A stretch of DNA of 64,000 bases, from the NCBI GenBank assembly GCA_014534425.1, contig JACVRN010000006.1, positions 24,741-88,740 of the forward strand. Direction: 5' to 3'. The position numbers were made by a program, and so were the translations under genes. The notes beneath the pieces were generated by a model that saw nothing but the letters and a program-made list of their open reading frames with translations, did not search any database and was not told the origin of the DNA. This DNA comes from Pyrinomonadaceae bacterium (lineage in GTDB: Bacteria > Acidobacteriota > Blastocatellia > Pyrinomonadales > Pyrinomonadaceae). Below, piece by piece: positions 57,878-64,000 of this stretch (within the stretch, counting starts at the first letter, position 1; each line of letters begins with the position of its first letter).

Positions 57878-58813
57878 ATGATTTCCCTTAAACATTTCTA
57901 CGCTTCCTTCTTAATTCTGCTCGCCGTTGTCTGCTCTTCGCAGGCGCAGCAGGCTCCTTCCGTGCGACTTCCGCGTCCGAGCCAGAAGGCCACCGTCATG
58001 CAGACCGTCGGAGTCACGGACATCACCATCACCTACAGCCGCCCCGGCGTCAAGGGGCGTAAAATCTGGGGCGACCCGCCCGCGAGCGCCAAACCCGGCA
58101 CGGCAACTCTTGACGACGCCAACTCGCGCGCCAAGGATGCGCCGATTGTTCCCTACGGCCACGTGTGGCGCACGGGAGCAAACGAGGCCACGACTTTTAC
58201 AGTCACGGACGACGTGTTGATTAACGGCCAGAAGCTTCCGGCAGGCAATTACAGCCTGCACACGATTCCGGGCCGAGACGAGTGGACTATCATCTTCAAC
58301 TCGGATGCGGGACAGTGGGGCAGCTTCAGCTACGACGAGAAGAAGGACGTGCTGCGGGTCAAAGTGAAGCCGCAGGCGGTCGCTGACAATCAGGAGTGGC
58401 TGCTCTACAGCTTTCCTGTAGTGACGGCAAATTCCGCGCAAGTTCTCATACGTTGGGAGAAGGTCGCAGTGCCTTTCACGGTCGAAGTGCCGAATGTGGA
58501 AGCGCTCATGCGAAGCAAGATTGACGCGGCCATCGCAGCCAATCCGACAGAGTGGAGAATCCCTCTACAGGTGGCGAACCAGTACGCCAACGACGACAAG
58601 TGGGACGAGGCGCTCAAGTGGGTGGAGCAGTCAATCAAGGTCAAGGAGACCTACCAGAACCTTGCGGGCAAAGCGCAACTGCTCTACATGGCTGGCAGGA
58701 AAGACGAGGCCATGACGGTTGCGGAGCAGGCCATCAAGCGCGGCAAGGCAGACAACGTGGACACCGCGCGAATGGAGAAGCGACTGGCGGACTGGAAGGC
58801 CGCGAAGAACTAG
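57878..58813 (+). CDS. DUF2911 domain protein
   Basis: 311 residues from ATG 57878, with AGGAG upstream and a signal peptide ('FLILLAVVCSSQAQQ'); the ORF track start at 57848 is ten codons too early. The DUF2911 domain (about 25-175) is clear: 'GVTDITITYSRPGVKGRKIWG', 'GHVWRTGANEATTF', 'LPAGNYSLHTIPG'. The C-terminal third looks like TPR-type helices ('ANQYANDDKWDEALKWVEQ'). Periplasmic, function unknown; common in Acidobacteriota and Bacteroidota. Confidence 0.9.
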   Translation: MISLKHFYASFLILLAVVCSSQAQQAPSVRLPRPSQKATVMQTVGVTDITITYSRPGVKGRKIWGDPPASAKPGTATLDDANSRAKDAPIVPYGHVWRTGANEATTFTVTDDVLINGQKLPAGNYSLHTIPGRDEWTIIFNSDAGQWGSFSYDEKKDVLRVKVKPQAVADNQEWLLYSFPVVTANSAQVLIRWEKVAVPFTVEVPNVEALMRSKIDAAIAANPTEWRIPLQVANQYANDDKWDEALKWVEQSIKVKETYQNLAGKAQLLYMAGRKDEAMTVAEQAIKRGKADNVDTARMEKRLADWKAAKN

Positions 58814-58828
58814 AGGTCAAAACGCGGG

Positions 58829-59263
58829 ATGCCTTTCATCTCTGTGACGCGGCTTCGCGTTCGCTCTATCTTCTACCTGCCGCAGTTCATCTGGCATGCA
58901 CTGAAGTCGCAACGTCAGGCCGAGCGCGCCGCAGGCTTTCTGTGCGGCAGGGTGATGCGTGATAAAAGGAACGCCTTCTGGACTCTGACCGCGTGGAAGG
59001 ACGAGGCGGCTATGCGCGCTTACAGGGGCGCGGGCGCGCACATGAAGGCTATGCCCAAGCTTCTGGACTGGTGCGACGAGGCTTCAATAGCGCACTGGGA
59101 GCAGGAGGGCGCGGAGTTGCCTTCTTGGTCAGAGGCTCACAGCCGAATGGTTGCCGAAGGCAGAACGTCCAAGGTCAGGCACCCTTCGGACGCGCAACTC
59201 GCAGGAAAGATAACAGGGCCAAAGCAGGGCGGAACAGAGGGGCAGACGCTCAAGCCTGTGTGA
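58829..59263 (+). CDS. Small ABM/DUF3291-like protein
   Basis: 144 residues. 'PFISVTRLRVRSIFYLPQFIW' at the start and 'AFWTLTAWKDEAAMRAYRGAGAH' in the middle suggest the dimeric alpha-beta barrel fold of antibiotic biosynthesis monooxygenase or DUF3291 proteins. No catalytic residues can be assigned. It starts 15 bases after the DUF2911 gene, so cotranscription is likely. Assignment is by pattern only. Confidence 0.65.
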   Translation: MPFISVTRLRVRSIFYLPQFIWHALKSQRQAERAAGFLCGRVMRDKRNAFWTLTAWKDEAAMRAYRGAGAHMKAMPKLLDWCDEASIAHWEQEGAELPSWSEAHSRMVAEGRTSKVRHPSDAQLAGKITGPKQGGTEGQTLKPV

Positions 59264-59275
59264 AAGTCTGGGATA

Positions 59276-59353
59276 GTCCCAGGTTCCAAGTTCAAAGTCC
59301 CAAGTCAAAGACTCTTTCTTTTAACCTGGGACTTTGAACTTGGAACCTGGGAC
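59276..59353. repeat. Hairpin repeat with perfect 27-bp arms
   Basis: The left arm starts GTCCCAGGTTCCAAGTTCAA (59276-59302) and the right arm (59327-59353) is its exact complement, separated by 24 bases. The arms are composed of related seven-base words (CCAGGTT, CCAAGTT, CAAAGTC). It fills the spacer before the DUF1206 gene. Confidence 0.85.
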
Positions 59354-59368
59354 TTAGATTTAGGGCTT

Positions 59369-60229
59369 ATGGAAAGTAATAGTATCGCTGAGGCGAAGCG
59401 GCAGGCGGACGAAGTTATAGAGGACGTGGCCGCGCACCCCTGGGTGGAGCGTATAGCGCGCTTCGGCTATGCTGCGAAGGGCGCGGTCTATATAGTCGTG
59501 GGCGCGCTGGCGACGATGGCCGCTTTGGGCAAGGGCGGAGAGACCACGGATACTCGCGGCGCGCTCGAAGCCATAGAGCAGCAGCCCTTCGGAAAGTTTG
59601 CGCTCGGCTGCGTGGCCTTCGGCCTCATAGGCTACGTCATCTGGCGCTGGATTCAGGCCATAGCCGACACGGACGACAAGGGCAAAGGCTTAAAGGGAAT
59701 CCTCATACGCATTGGGTACACCGGAAGCGGTCTGGTTTACGCAGGGCTTGCGCTGAGCGCCGCGAAGGTTCTGATTGACGTGGGGAACCCGGACAGCAGC
59801 ACGGAGGTTCAGCAGGATTGGGTCGCGCGCTTTTTGACTATGCCTTACGGGCGCTGGCTCGTAGGATTAGCAGGAGCGGGCGTCCTTGGCTTCGGGCTTT
59901 ATCAGATATACAAGGGCATACGCGCCAAGTTTCGCAAGCGCCTCAAGCTCGTAAAGATGAGCGAGTCTGGACGATTCTGGGCGACGCTCGCGGGCCGCGT
60001 AGGCTACTGCGCTCGCGGCGTAGTCTTCATACTCGTAGGACTCTTCCTGATACAATCTGCGCGCCACTTTAATCCGTCGGAAGCGAAGGGGCTGGACGCA
60101 GTGCTTCAGACTCTCTCGCAATGGCCCTTCGGCCCCTGGGCGCTCGCAACGGTCGCCGTCGGCCTCGTAGCCTACGGCCTCTACATGCTGGTCGAAGCCC
60201 GCTACCGCCGCATCAACGGGAGAGGTTGA
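59369..60229 (+). CDS. DUF1206 membrane protein
   Basis: 286 residues with about six membrane helices in three similar pairs, each beginning like 'IARFGYAAKGAVYIVVGAL', 'IGYTGSGLVYAGLALSA' and 'AGRVGYCARGVVFILVGLFL', which is the repeated DUF1206 unit. Inner membrane, function unknown. The start lies 15 bases after the hairpin repeat, and the PilZ gene follows after 26 bases. Confidence 0.9.
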   Translation: MESNSIAEAKRQADEVIEDVAAHPWVERIARFGYAAKGAVYIVVGALATMAALGKGGETTDTRGALEAIEQQPFGKFALGCVAFGLIGYVIWRWIQAIADTDDKGKGLKGILIRIGYTGSGLVYAGLALSAAKVLIDVGNPDSSTEVQQDWVARFLTMPYGRWLVGLAGAGVLGFGLYQIYKGIRAKFRKRLKLVKMSESGRFWATLAGRVGYCARGVVFILVGLFLIQSARHFNPSEAKGLDAVLQTLSQWPFGPWALATVAVGLVAYGLYMLVEARYRRINGRG

Positions 60230-60255
60230 ATCTATCTTAATCAGAAAGGCTCAAG

Positions 60256-60561
60256 ATGGCATCGGGTCGTAAACTTCGCGCGTACGTCAATATTCCTACC
60301 TACATGGGGCATTCGAATATACACACTCTGACGATTACGAATATCAGCTTGAGCGGCTGCTTTCTGAGGACAGACATGTGGCTGGACTCCGGCACGAAGG
60401 TCTCGCTCGGCGTGCCTCTTGAGGGCGGAAGGGTTCTGGAGTTAGCGGGAAGGGTCGTGCGCCAGCATGACGAGCCGAAGGGTTACGGCATCAGCTTCAT
60501 CGCTCTGCCCGATGAAGAGAGAAGAGAACTGGCGCTCCTGATAGCAGAGACTATGGAATAG
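60256..60561 (+). CDS. PilZ domain protein
   Basis: 101 residues, a single PilZ domain. 'SGRKLRAYVNIP' precedes a beta strand, and 'TNISLSGCFLRT' gives the N/DxSxxG motif, ending with 'GYGISFIALPDEERRELALLI'. PilZ domains can bind cyclic-di-GMP, but the RxxxR part is not canonical here (RKLR), so binding is uncertain. It converges on the response regulator gene with two bases between stops. Confidence 0.85.
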   Translation: MASGRKLRAYVNIPTYMGHSNIHTLTITNISLSGCFLRTDMWLDSGTKVSLGVPLEGGRVLELAGRVVRQHDEPKGYGISFIALPDEERRELALLIAETME

Positions 60562-60563
60562 CT

Positions 60564-61262
60564 TTAGGCCACGAACTTGTAGCCGTGGCCCCTGACGGTC
60601 AGAAAGTGTCTTGGGTTCTTCACGTCGTCTTCAAGCTTCTGACGCAGCAGCCCCACATGAACGTCAACAGTGCGCGTCAAGATTGCGGTCTCGTAGCCCC
60701 AAACCTGTCTTAACAACTGCTGGCGTGAAAGAGTCGCGCCGCGCTGCTCTATGAAATAACGCAGGAGTTGAAACTCGCGCGCCGATAGCTCTATGCGCGT
60801 GTCGCCGCGCCTGACTTCCGTGCTGCGAAAATCCACATGCACGGAGCCGAAGCTGTATGTCTCTGACGGCGCATCCGCGAGAGTGCTTTCGGGCTGCCTG
60901 CGGCGAAGGATGGCTTCAAGACGCGCGAGCAGTTCAAGCGGCTCGAAGGGTTTCGTCAGGTAATCGTCCGCGCCGAGTTTTAGTCCGAGGACTTTGTCTA
61001 TGACCTGCCCGCGCGCTGTGAGCATGAGAACGGGAGTGTTGACGCCGCGCTGCCTGAGGTCTCGGCACACGTCGAAGCCGCTCTTGCCCGGCAGCATGAC
61101 ATCCAGAATGATAAGGTCAAAAGCGTCAGGCGCGGAAGCCCGCTCCAATCCTTCCAGTCCGTCCGAGACCGCTTCCACCTGATAACCTTCGGCGCTCAGC
61201 AAATCCGTCAGCGCCATCACCAGTCCGGGGTCGTCTTCTACAAGTAATATCTTATCCGTCAT
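60564..61262 (-). CDS. OmpR/CpxR-type response regulator
   Basis: 232 residues. The receiver has 'ILLVEDDPGLVMAL', phospho-Asp in 'LIILDVMLPGKSGFD' and Lys in 'YLTKPFEPLEL'. The C-terminal winged helix has 'LSAREFQLLRYFIEQRGATLS' and 'TRTVDVHVGLLRQKLE'. OmpR-family proteins bind direct repeats; the paired TTTAC/GTAAA sites before the two Spy-like genes are likely targets. Its gene follows the kinase gene by 5 bases. Confidence 0.93.
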   Translation of the reverse strand: MTDKILLVEDDPGLVMALTDLLSAEGYQVEAVSDGLEGLERASAPDAFDLIILDVMLPGKSGFDVCRDLRQRGVNTPVLMLTARGQVIDKVLGLKLGADDYLTKPFEPLELLARLEAILRRRQPESTLADAPSETYSFGSVHVDFRSTEVRRGDTRIELSAREFQLLRYFIEQRGATLSRQQLLRQVWGYETAILTRTVDVHVGLLRQKLEDDVKNPRHFLTVRGHGYKFVA

Positions 61263-61267
61263 CTTAG

Positions 61268-63292
61268 TTAAGCGTCTGAAATATTCTTTGAAGTTTCAAT
61301 CGCGGGCAGATGCAGCGTGAAGACAGTGCCTTCTTTGGCGGAAGATTTTACCGTCACGCTTCCGTGTTGGGCGCGCATGTGTCGGTCTACCAAGCAGAGG
61401 CCGAGGCCGGAGCCGTGGATTGTGGAGGACGAGAAGCCCCCGCCCCTGTAGAAAGGCTCAAAGATGTGCGGCAGGTCTGACTGAGCTATACCCGGGCCGT
61501 GGTCTGCGACCCTTATCTGCACCTCCCTGCCTTTCCTGGTTTGAGCGCTCGTCGCAGTGACCTTGAGCCACTTGCCCGTCGCGCCATACTTCAAAGCGTT
61601 CTCAAGCAGGTTCTCCACGGCGCTCTCAAGCGCTTGCGCGTCGGCTAGAACCTGTGGCAGATTGTCTTCCACATTCTTCTCCACAGACCACCCGCCTTCT
61701 TCAAAAGCCGCTCTGTAATCATCAAACGCGCCGTCTATGATTTCGCGCACGTCCACTGGGCGAAGCTCGTAAAGCTTGTGGCCGGATTGAATGCCCGCGA
61801 AGCTCAGCATGCGCTCGATTTGATTTATGAGACGACGCGCCTCCTTCTGAATCACGAGGCCGTACTTTTCAACGCGCGCCGGGTCTTGAATCATCCCCTT
61901 TGACAGATTGTAGCTCGTGGATTGAATTACCGTGAGTGGCGTTCGCAACTCGTGCGAGACGCCCGCCACGAATTCCATCTGCTGTTCGGCCAATGCACGC
62001 GCGCGTCTTGCGGCAAGCGCAAGCATCACTGTGCTGCCCGCAAGCAGTAGCAGGATGCCGAAGCTCAGCGCAAGGTTTCGGCGGCGCGACTGGTCTATCA
62101 GAGCATAGGGCGAGCCTGACTTGCTTTTCAAAACCAGCCGCCAGGAATCCGGGTCATAGTTCTCGGCCTTGGCCTGAAGATTTCCGGGCGGCGGTCTTCT
62201 GGCACCTGCGAAGGGCGCCGGGGGCGGCGGCCCTTCGGGCGGAGGCGGTCGCATATCTGCGGGCGGCGGGCCGGGCTGTCGCTGCTGCTGTTCCGCTCCC
62301 TGCGGCGGTGGAGGTGGAGGCGGCGGCGGCCCGTGCGGCGGACGCCCAGGCTGTAGATGCGGGCTGAAGATAACTATCTCCGCGTCACTGTTGCGAATTA
62401 AATCCTCGCCCGCGCGAGCGTCCGACTTGTAGATGAATCTGGCGGGACGCCCCGTGACAATTGCTAAACTGTAATCATTCAGAGGCTCGTGCCCGAAGTG
62501 GCGCTCGATTAGCTCCGGCAGCAGATAGCTCTCCATGTAGCTCAAATCGAACTCAAGAAAACACCAGCCCTTCAATTGAGGGACGCGCACGAGGCCATCG
62601 GGCGGCGCGGGCCTTAGCTGCTGAAGCAACAGCCTGGGGTCTGTGCCGAAGGGAGGCATGCGCCCTTGCGGCGCGTTCTCCTGCGGCGCGTCGTTCGCAG
62701 ACGGAGTTGGCGCGTCGGGCTGAGGCGGTGGTGGCGGCTCACGGTTGACGACGAGTGGAAAGACCAGCACGGGTCTTTCTGCTGCGACTGCCAGAGCAAA
62801 GCCGTTCGGGAAAAGCGGCGGCTCGCCTCCTGGCATTCGCAGACGGTTTTCCAGAATCGTGCGGAACAGCTTCAGCGATTCGGGCCAGGACTCTTCCGTG
62901 AACTGCTTGTCGGTTGAGCGCAGGCGCTTGAAGGGCACGCCATCTTTGTTCTCGACGGCGAAGCTGACGGAGCTTAACATCTGCGGTCGCTCTGCCGTGG
63001 AGCGCCATTGCAGGAACAGATTCGAGAGGTAAGGCTCGAAGGCCGTGTCTGCGGGAACCGTCGGCGAAGGTCTGAAGTAAGGAAGCGGGTAATGAATCCT
63101 CTCTGCGAAATCGTCGCTGAAGTTTCGTATAGCAGCCTCAACGTATTCCCTCTGCTGGCGGCGATCTGCTTCGCTCGCGCGATTAATCCAGCGATACTGA
63201 AGAACGGCGGCCACGCACATCACTAGCATCAAAGCTATGCAGACAATCAACAGCCAGCCGGATTTGTTCGCGCGCGTTCCCTTCATCATCAT
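61268..63292 (-). CDS. Sensor histidine kinase with proline-rich periplasmic domain
   Basis: 674 residues. Membrane helix 1 near 13-35 ('WLLIVCIALMLVMCVAAVL'), then a large periplasmic part (about 36-405) containing a poly-proline stretch ('PPHGPPPPPPPPPQG', 'PPPPEGPPPPAPFAG'), and helix 2 ('LALSFGILLLLAGSTVMLALA'). The cytoplasmic part has the HisKA box 'VSHELRTPLTVIQST', N box 'ENLLENALKYGA', G1 'VADHGPGIAQSDL' and G2 'GSGLGLCLVDRHM'. Transmits envelope signals to the adjacent regulator. Starts MMMK at 63292, 63289 or 63286. Confidence 0.93.
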   Translation of the reverse strand: MMMKGTRANKSGWLLIVCIALMLVMCVAAVLQYRWINRASEADRRQQREYVEAAIRNFSDDFAERIHYPLPYFRPSPTVPADTAFEPYLSNLFLQWRSTAERPQMLSSVSFAVENKDGVPFKRLRSTDKQFTEESWPESLKLFRTILENRLRMPGGEPPLFPNGFALAVAAERPVLVFPLVVNREPPPPPQPDAPTPSANDAPQENAPQGRMPPFGTDPRLLLQQLRPAPPDGLVRVPQLKGWCFLEFDLSYMESYLLPELIERHFGHEPLNDYSLAIVTGRPARFIYKSDARAGEDLIRNSDAEIVIFSPHLQPGRPPHGPPPPPPPPPQGAEQQQRQPGPPPADMRPPPPEGPPPPAPFAGARRPPPGNLQAKAENYDPDSWRLVLKSKSGSPYALIDQSRRRNLALSFGILLLLAGSTVMLALAARRARALAEQQMEFVAGVSHELRTPLTVIQSTSYNLSKGMIQDPARVEKYGLVIQKEARRLINQIERMLSFAGIQSGHKLYELRPVDVREIIDGAFDDYRAAFEEGGWSVEKNVEDNLPQVLADAQALESAVENLLENALKYGATGKWLKVTATSAQTRKGREVQIRVADHGPGIAQSDLPHIFEPFYRGGGFSSSTIHGSGLGLCLVDRHMRAQHGSVTVKSSAKEGTVFTLHLPAIETSKNISDA

Positions 63293-63340
63293 TCATTATA
63301 GCTTTCAAAAATGGCTCAACGCCCGCCCGCACGGCGAGAA

Positions 63341-63386
63341 TTTACCTTCTCTTTACAAACCCACGCTCTCTTTACCGAAGCTTTAC
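63341..63386. promoter_or_regulatory. CpxR-like boxes before the second Spy-like gene
   Basis: TTTAC occurs at 63341, 63352, 63371 and 63382, with spacings 11, 19 and 11, in the divergent region between the histidine kinase and Spy-like genes. CTTTACCGAA precedes CTTT here and at 48396. They are probable binding sites of the response regulator, allowing autoregulation. Confidence 0.7.
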
Positions 63387-63449
63387 ACGCCTTGAGACGA
63401 TTTCCCATTAAAATAATTGAAGCGATAATTTCGAAAGGAGAATCAAGCG

Positions 63450-63974
63450 ATGAACAAGCGTGTAGCAATCATAGGCATAGTTGCCGTGCTCGTCTGCGGC
63501 GCAATCTTTGCGACGGCACAAAGCGGCACAGGCCCGCGCGCGCAGCAACCGCCCAGAGGCATAGAGCCGCCGCCTCCACCTCCACCGCCCTTCGGCCTCC
63601 CGCACCTGGACAGGCTGGCGCGAGACCTGAACCTGACGGAAGCACAGCAGGCTGAGATTAAATCGCTGCTGGACGCCGCGCACACAACGCTCGACGCTCT
63701 GATGAAGAAGATGGACGCGGAGCGCAGGCAACTAGATACGGCCACGGCTGGAGGCCAGTTCGACGAAGCACAGGTGCGCGCCCTAGCCACACAACAGTCG
63801 CAGACGTTTGCGGAACTGATAGTCGAGCATAAAAGGCTCGAAGCCAAACTCTACAGCCTGCTGACCCAGGAGCAACGCAACCGCTTCGACCAGCTACGAC
63901 AACGCAGGCGGCAACCTCCGCCGCCCCCGCCTCCACCACCGCCGCCCGACGACGACGGGCCGAACGAGAGATGA
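63450..63974 (+). CDS. Spy/CpxP-like LTxxQ protein with poly-proline ends
   Basis: 174 residues. Signal peptide 'VAIIGIVAVLVCGAIFATAQ'. Two LTxxQ motifs, 'LNLTEAQQAEIKSLLD' and 'LLTQEQRNRFDQL', place it in the Spy/CpxP periplasmic family. Poly-proline runs occur after the signal peptide ('EPPPPPPPPFG') and at the C-terminus (eleven prolines before DDDG). AAAGGAG is well placed before ATG 63450. It is divergent from the histidine kinase; by analogy with CpxP it could repress the kinase, whose own periplasmic part is also proline-rich. Confidence 0.85.
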   Translation: MNKRVAIIGIVAVLVCGAIFATAQSGTGPRAQQPPRGIEPPPPPPPPFGLPHLDRLARDLNLTEAQQAEIKSLLDAAHTTLDALMKKMDAERRQLDTATAGGQFDEAQVRALATQQSQTFAELIVEHKRLEAKLYSLLTQEQRNRFDQLRQRRRQPPPPPPPPPPPDDDGPNER

Positions 63975-64000
63975 GAACGCAGACAAAAGCAGGACAGTAC

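Noticed and set aside
62150-62420. Plus-strand ORFs across the kinase poly-proline region
   Set aside because: These Ala/Arg-rich frames are the shadow of the CCG/GGC-rich proline codons of the histidine kinase.

Overview
The window looks like a chromosomal segment of a Gram-negative Acidobacteriota, most likely class Blastocatellia (subdivision 4). This is inferred from gene content only: an orphan MacB/FtsX permease of the acidobacterial duplicated type, a very large Oar-like TonB-dependent receptor with an N-terminal carboxypeptidase-regulatory domain, a Ser/Thr kinase fused to TPRs, DUF2911 and DUF1206 proteins, and moderately high GC with tightly packed genes. No rRNA, tRNA, CRISPR array, insertion sequence or phage gene was seen, and no stretch over 300 bases lacks a gene.

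Region 1 (1-14917) is general: the end of a large secreted protein, a Tat-type TldD with a TldE/PmbA partner, a MOSC protein, the orphan permease, a periplasmic metallo-beta-lactamase-fold hydrolase, a beta-lactamase-fold serine hydrolase followed by a broken paralogue, TetR and AraC regulators, and a TPR protein with a small unrecognised partner.

Region 2 (14967-48319) is a large catabolic island for a hydrophobic acyl substrate. It holds an acyl-CoA dehydrogenase/P450 operon divergent from a TetR regulator, then a long collinear run: etfB, etfA, a membrane ETF:quinone oxidoreductase of the EMO type, a two-subunit acyl-CoA dehydrogenase, SDRs, acyl-CoA ligase, class II aldolase, FadN-type dehydrogenase/hydratase, two paralogous PaaI thioesterases, MaoC proteins, thiolase, an ACAD10/11-like dehydrogenase, enoyl-CoA hydratase, an ACAD10/11-like kinase and a zinc alcohol dehydrogenase. 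These are followed by an enoyl reductase-like MDR, an alpha/beta hydrolase, the TonB receptor, an MFS transporter, an SDR and a flavin monooxygenase. A nearly identical 16-bp palindrome lies in both divergent promoter regions (ACAD-P450/TetR and TonB receptor/MFS), so the TetR protein probably controls both oxidation and uptake. The kinase plus ACAD pair suggests handling of 4-hydroxyacyl-CoAs.

Region 3 (48364-64000) contains signalling and envelope genes. A Cpx-like circuit stands out: a histidine kinase and an OmpR-type regulator at the right end, divergent from a Spy/CpxP-like LTxxQ protein, and a second Spy-like protein 15 kb away. Both Spy-like genes are preceded by two pairs of TTTAC repeats (GTAAA on the other strand), like E. 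coli CpxR boxes. An ECF sigma factor lies behind the second Spy-like gene. The region also has a DinB protein, a Ser/Thr kinase-TPR protein, an isolated lower-GC two-gene unit with a metallophosphoesterase, two flavoproteins, DUF2911, DUF1206 and PilZ proteins.

Scattered through regions 2 and 3 is a family of intergenic inverted repeats built from short quasi-periodic words. Several supply stop codons or C-terminal codons to the neighbouring genes.
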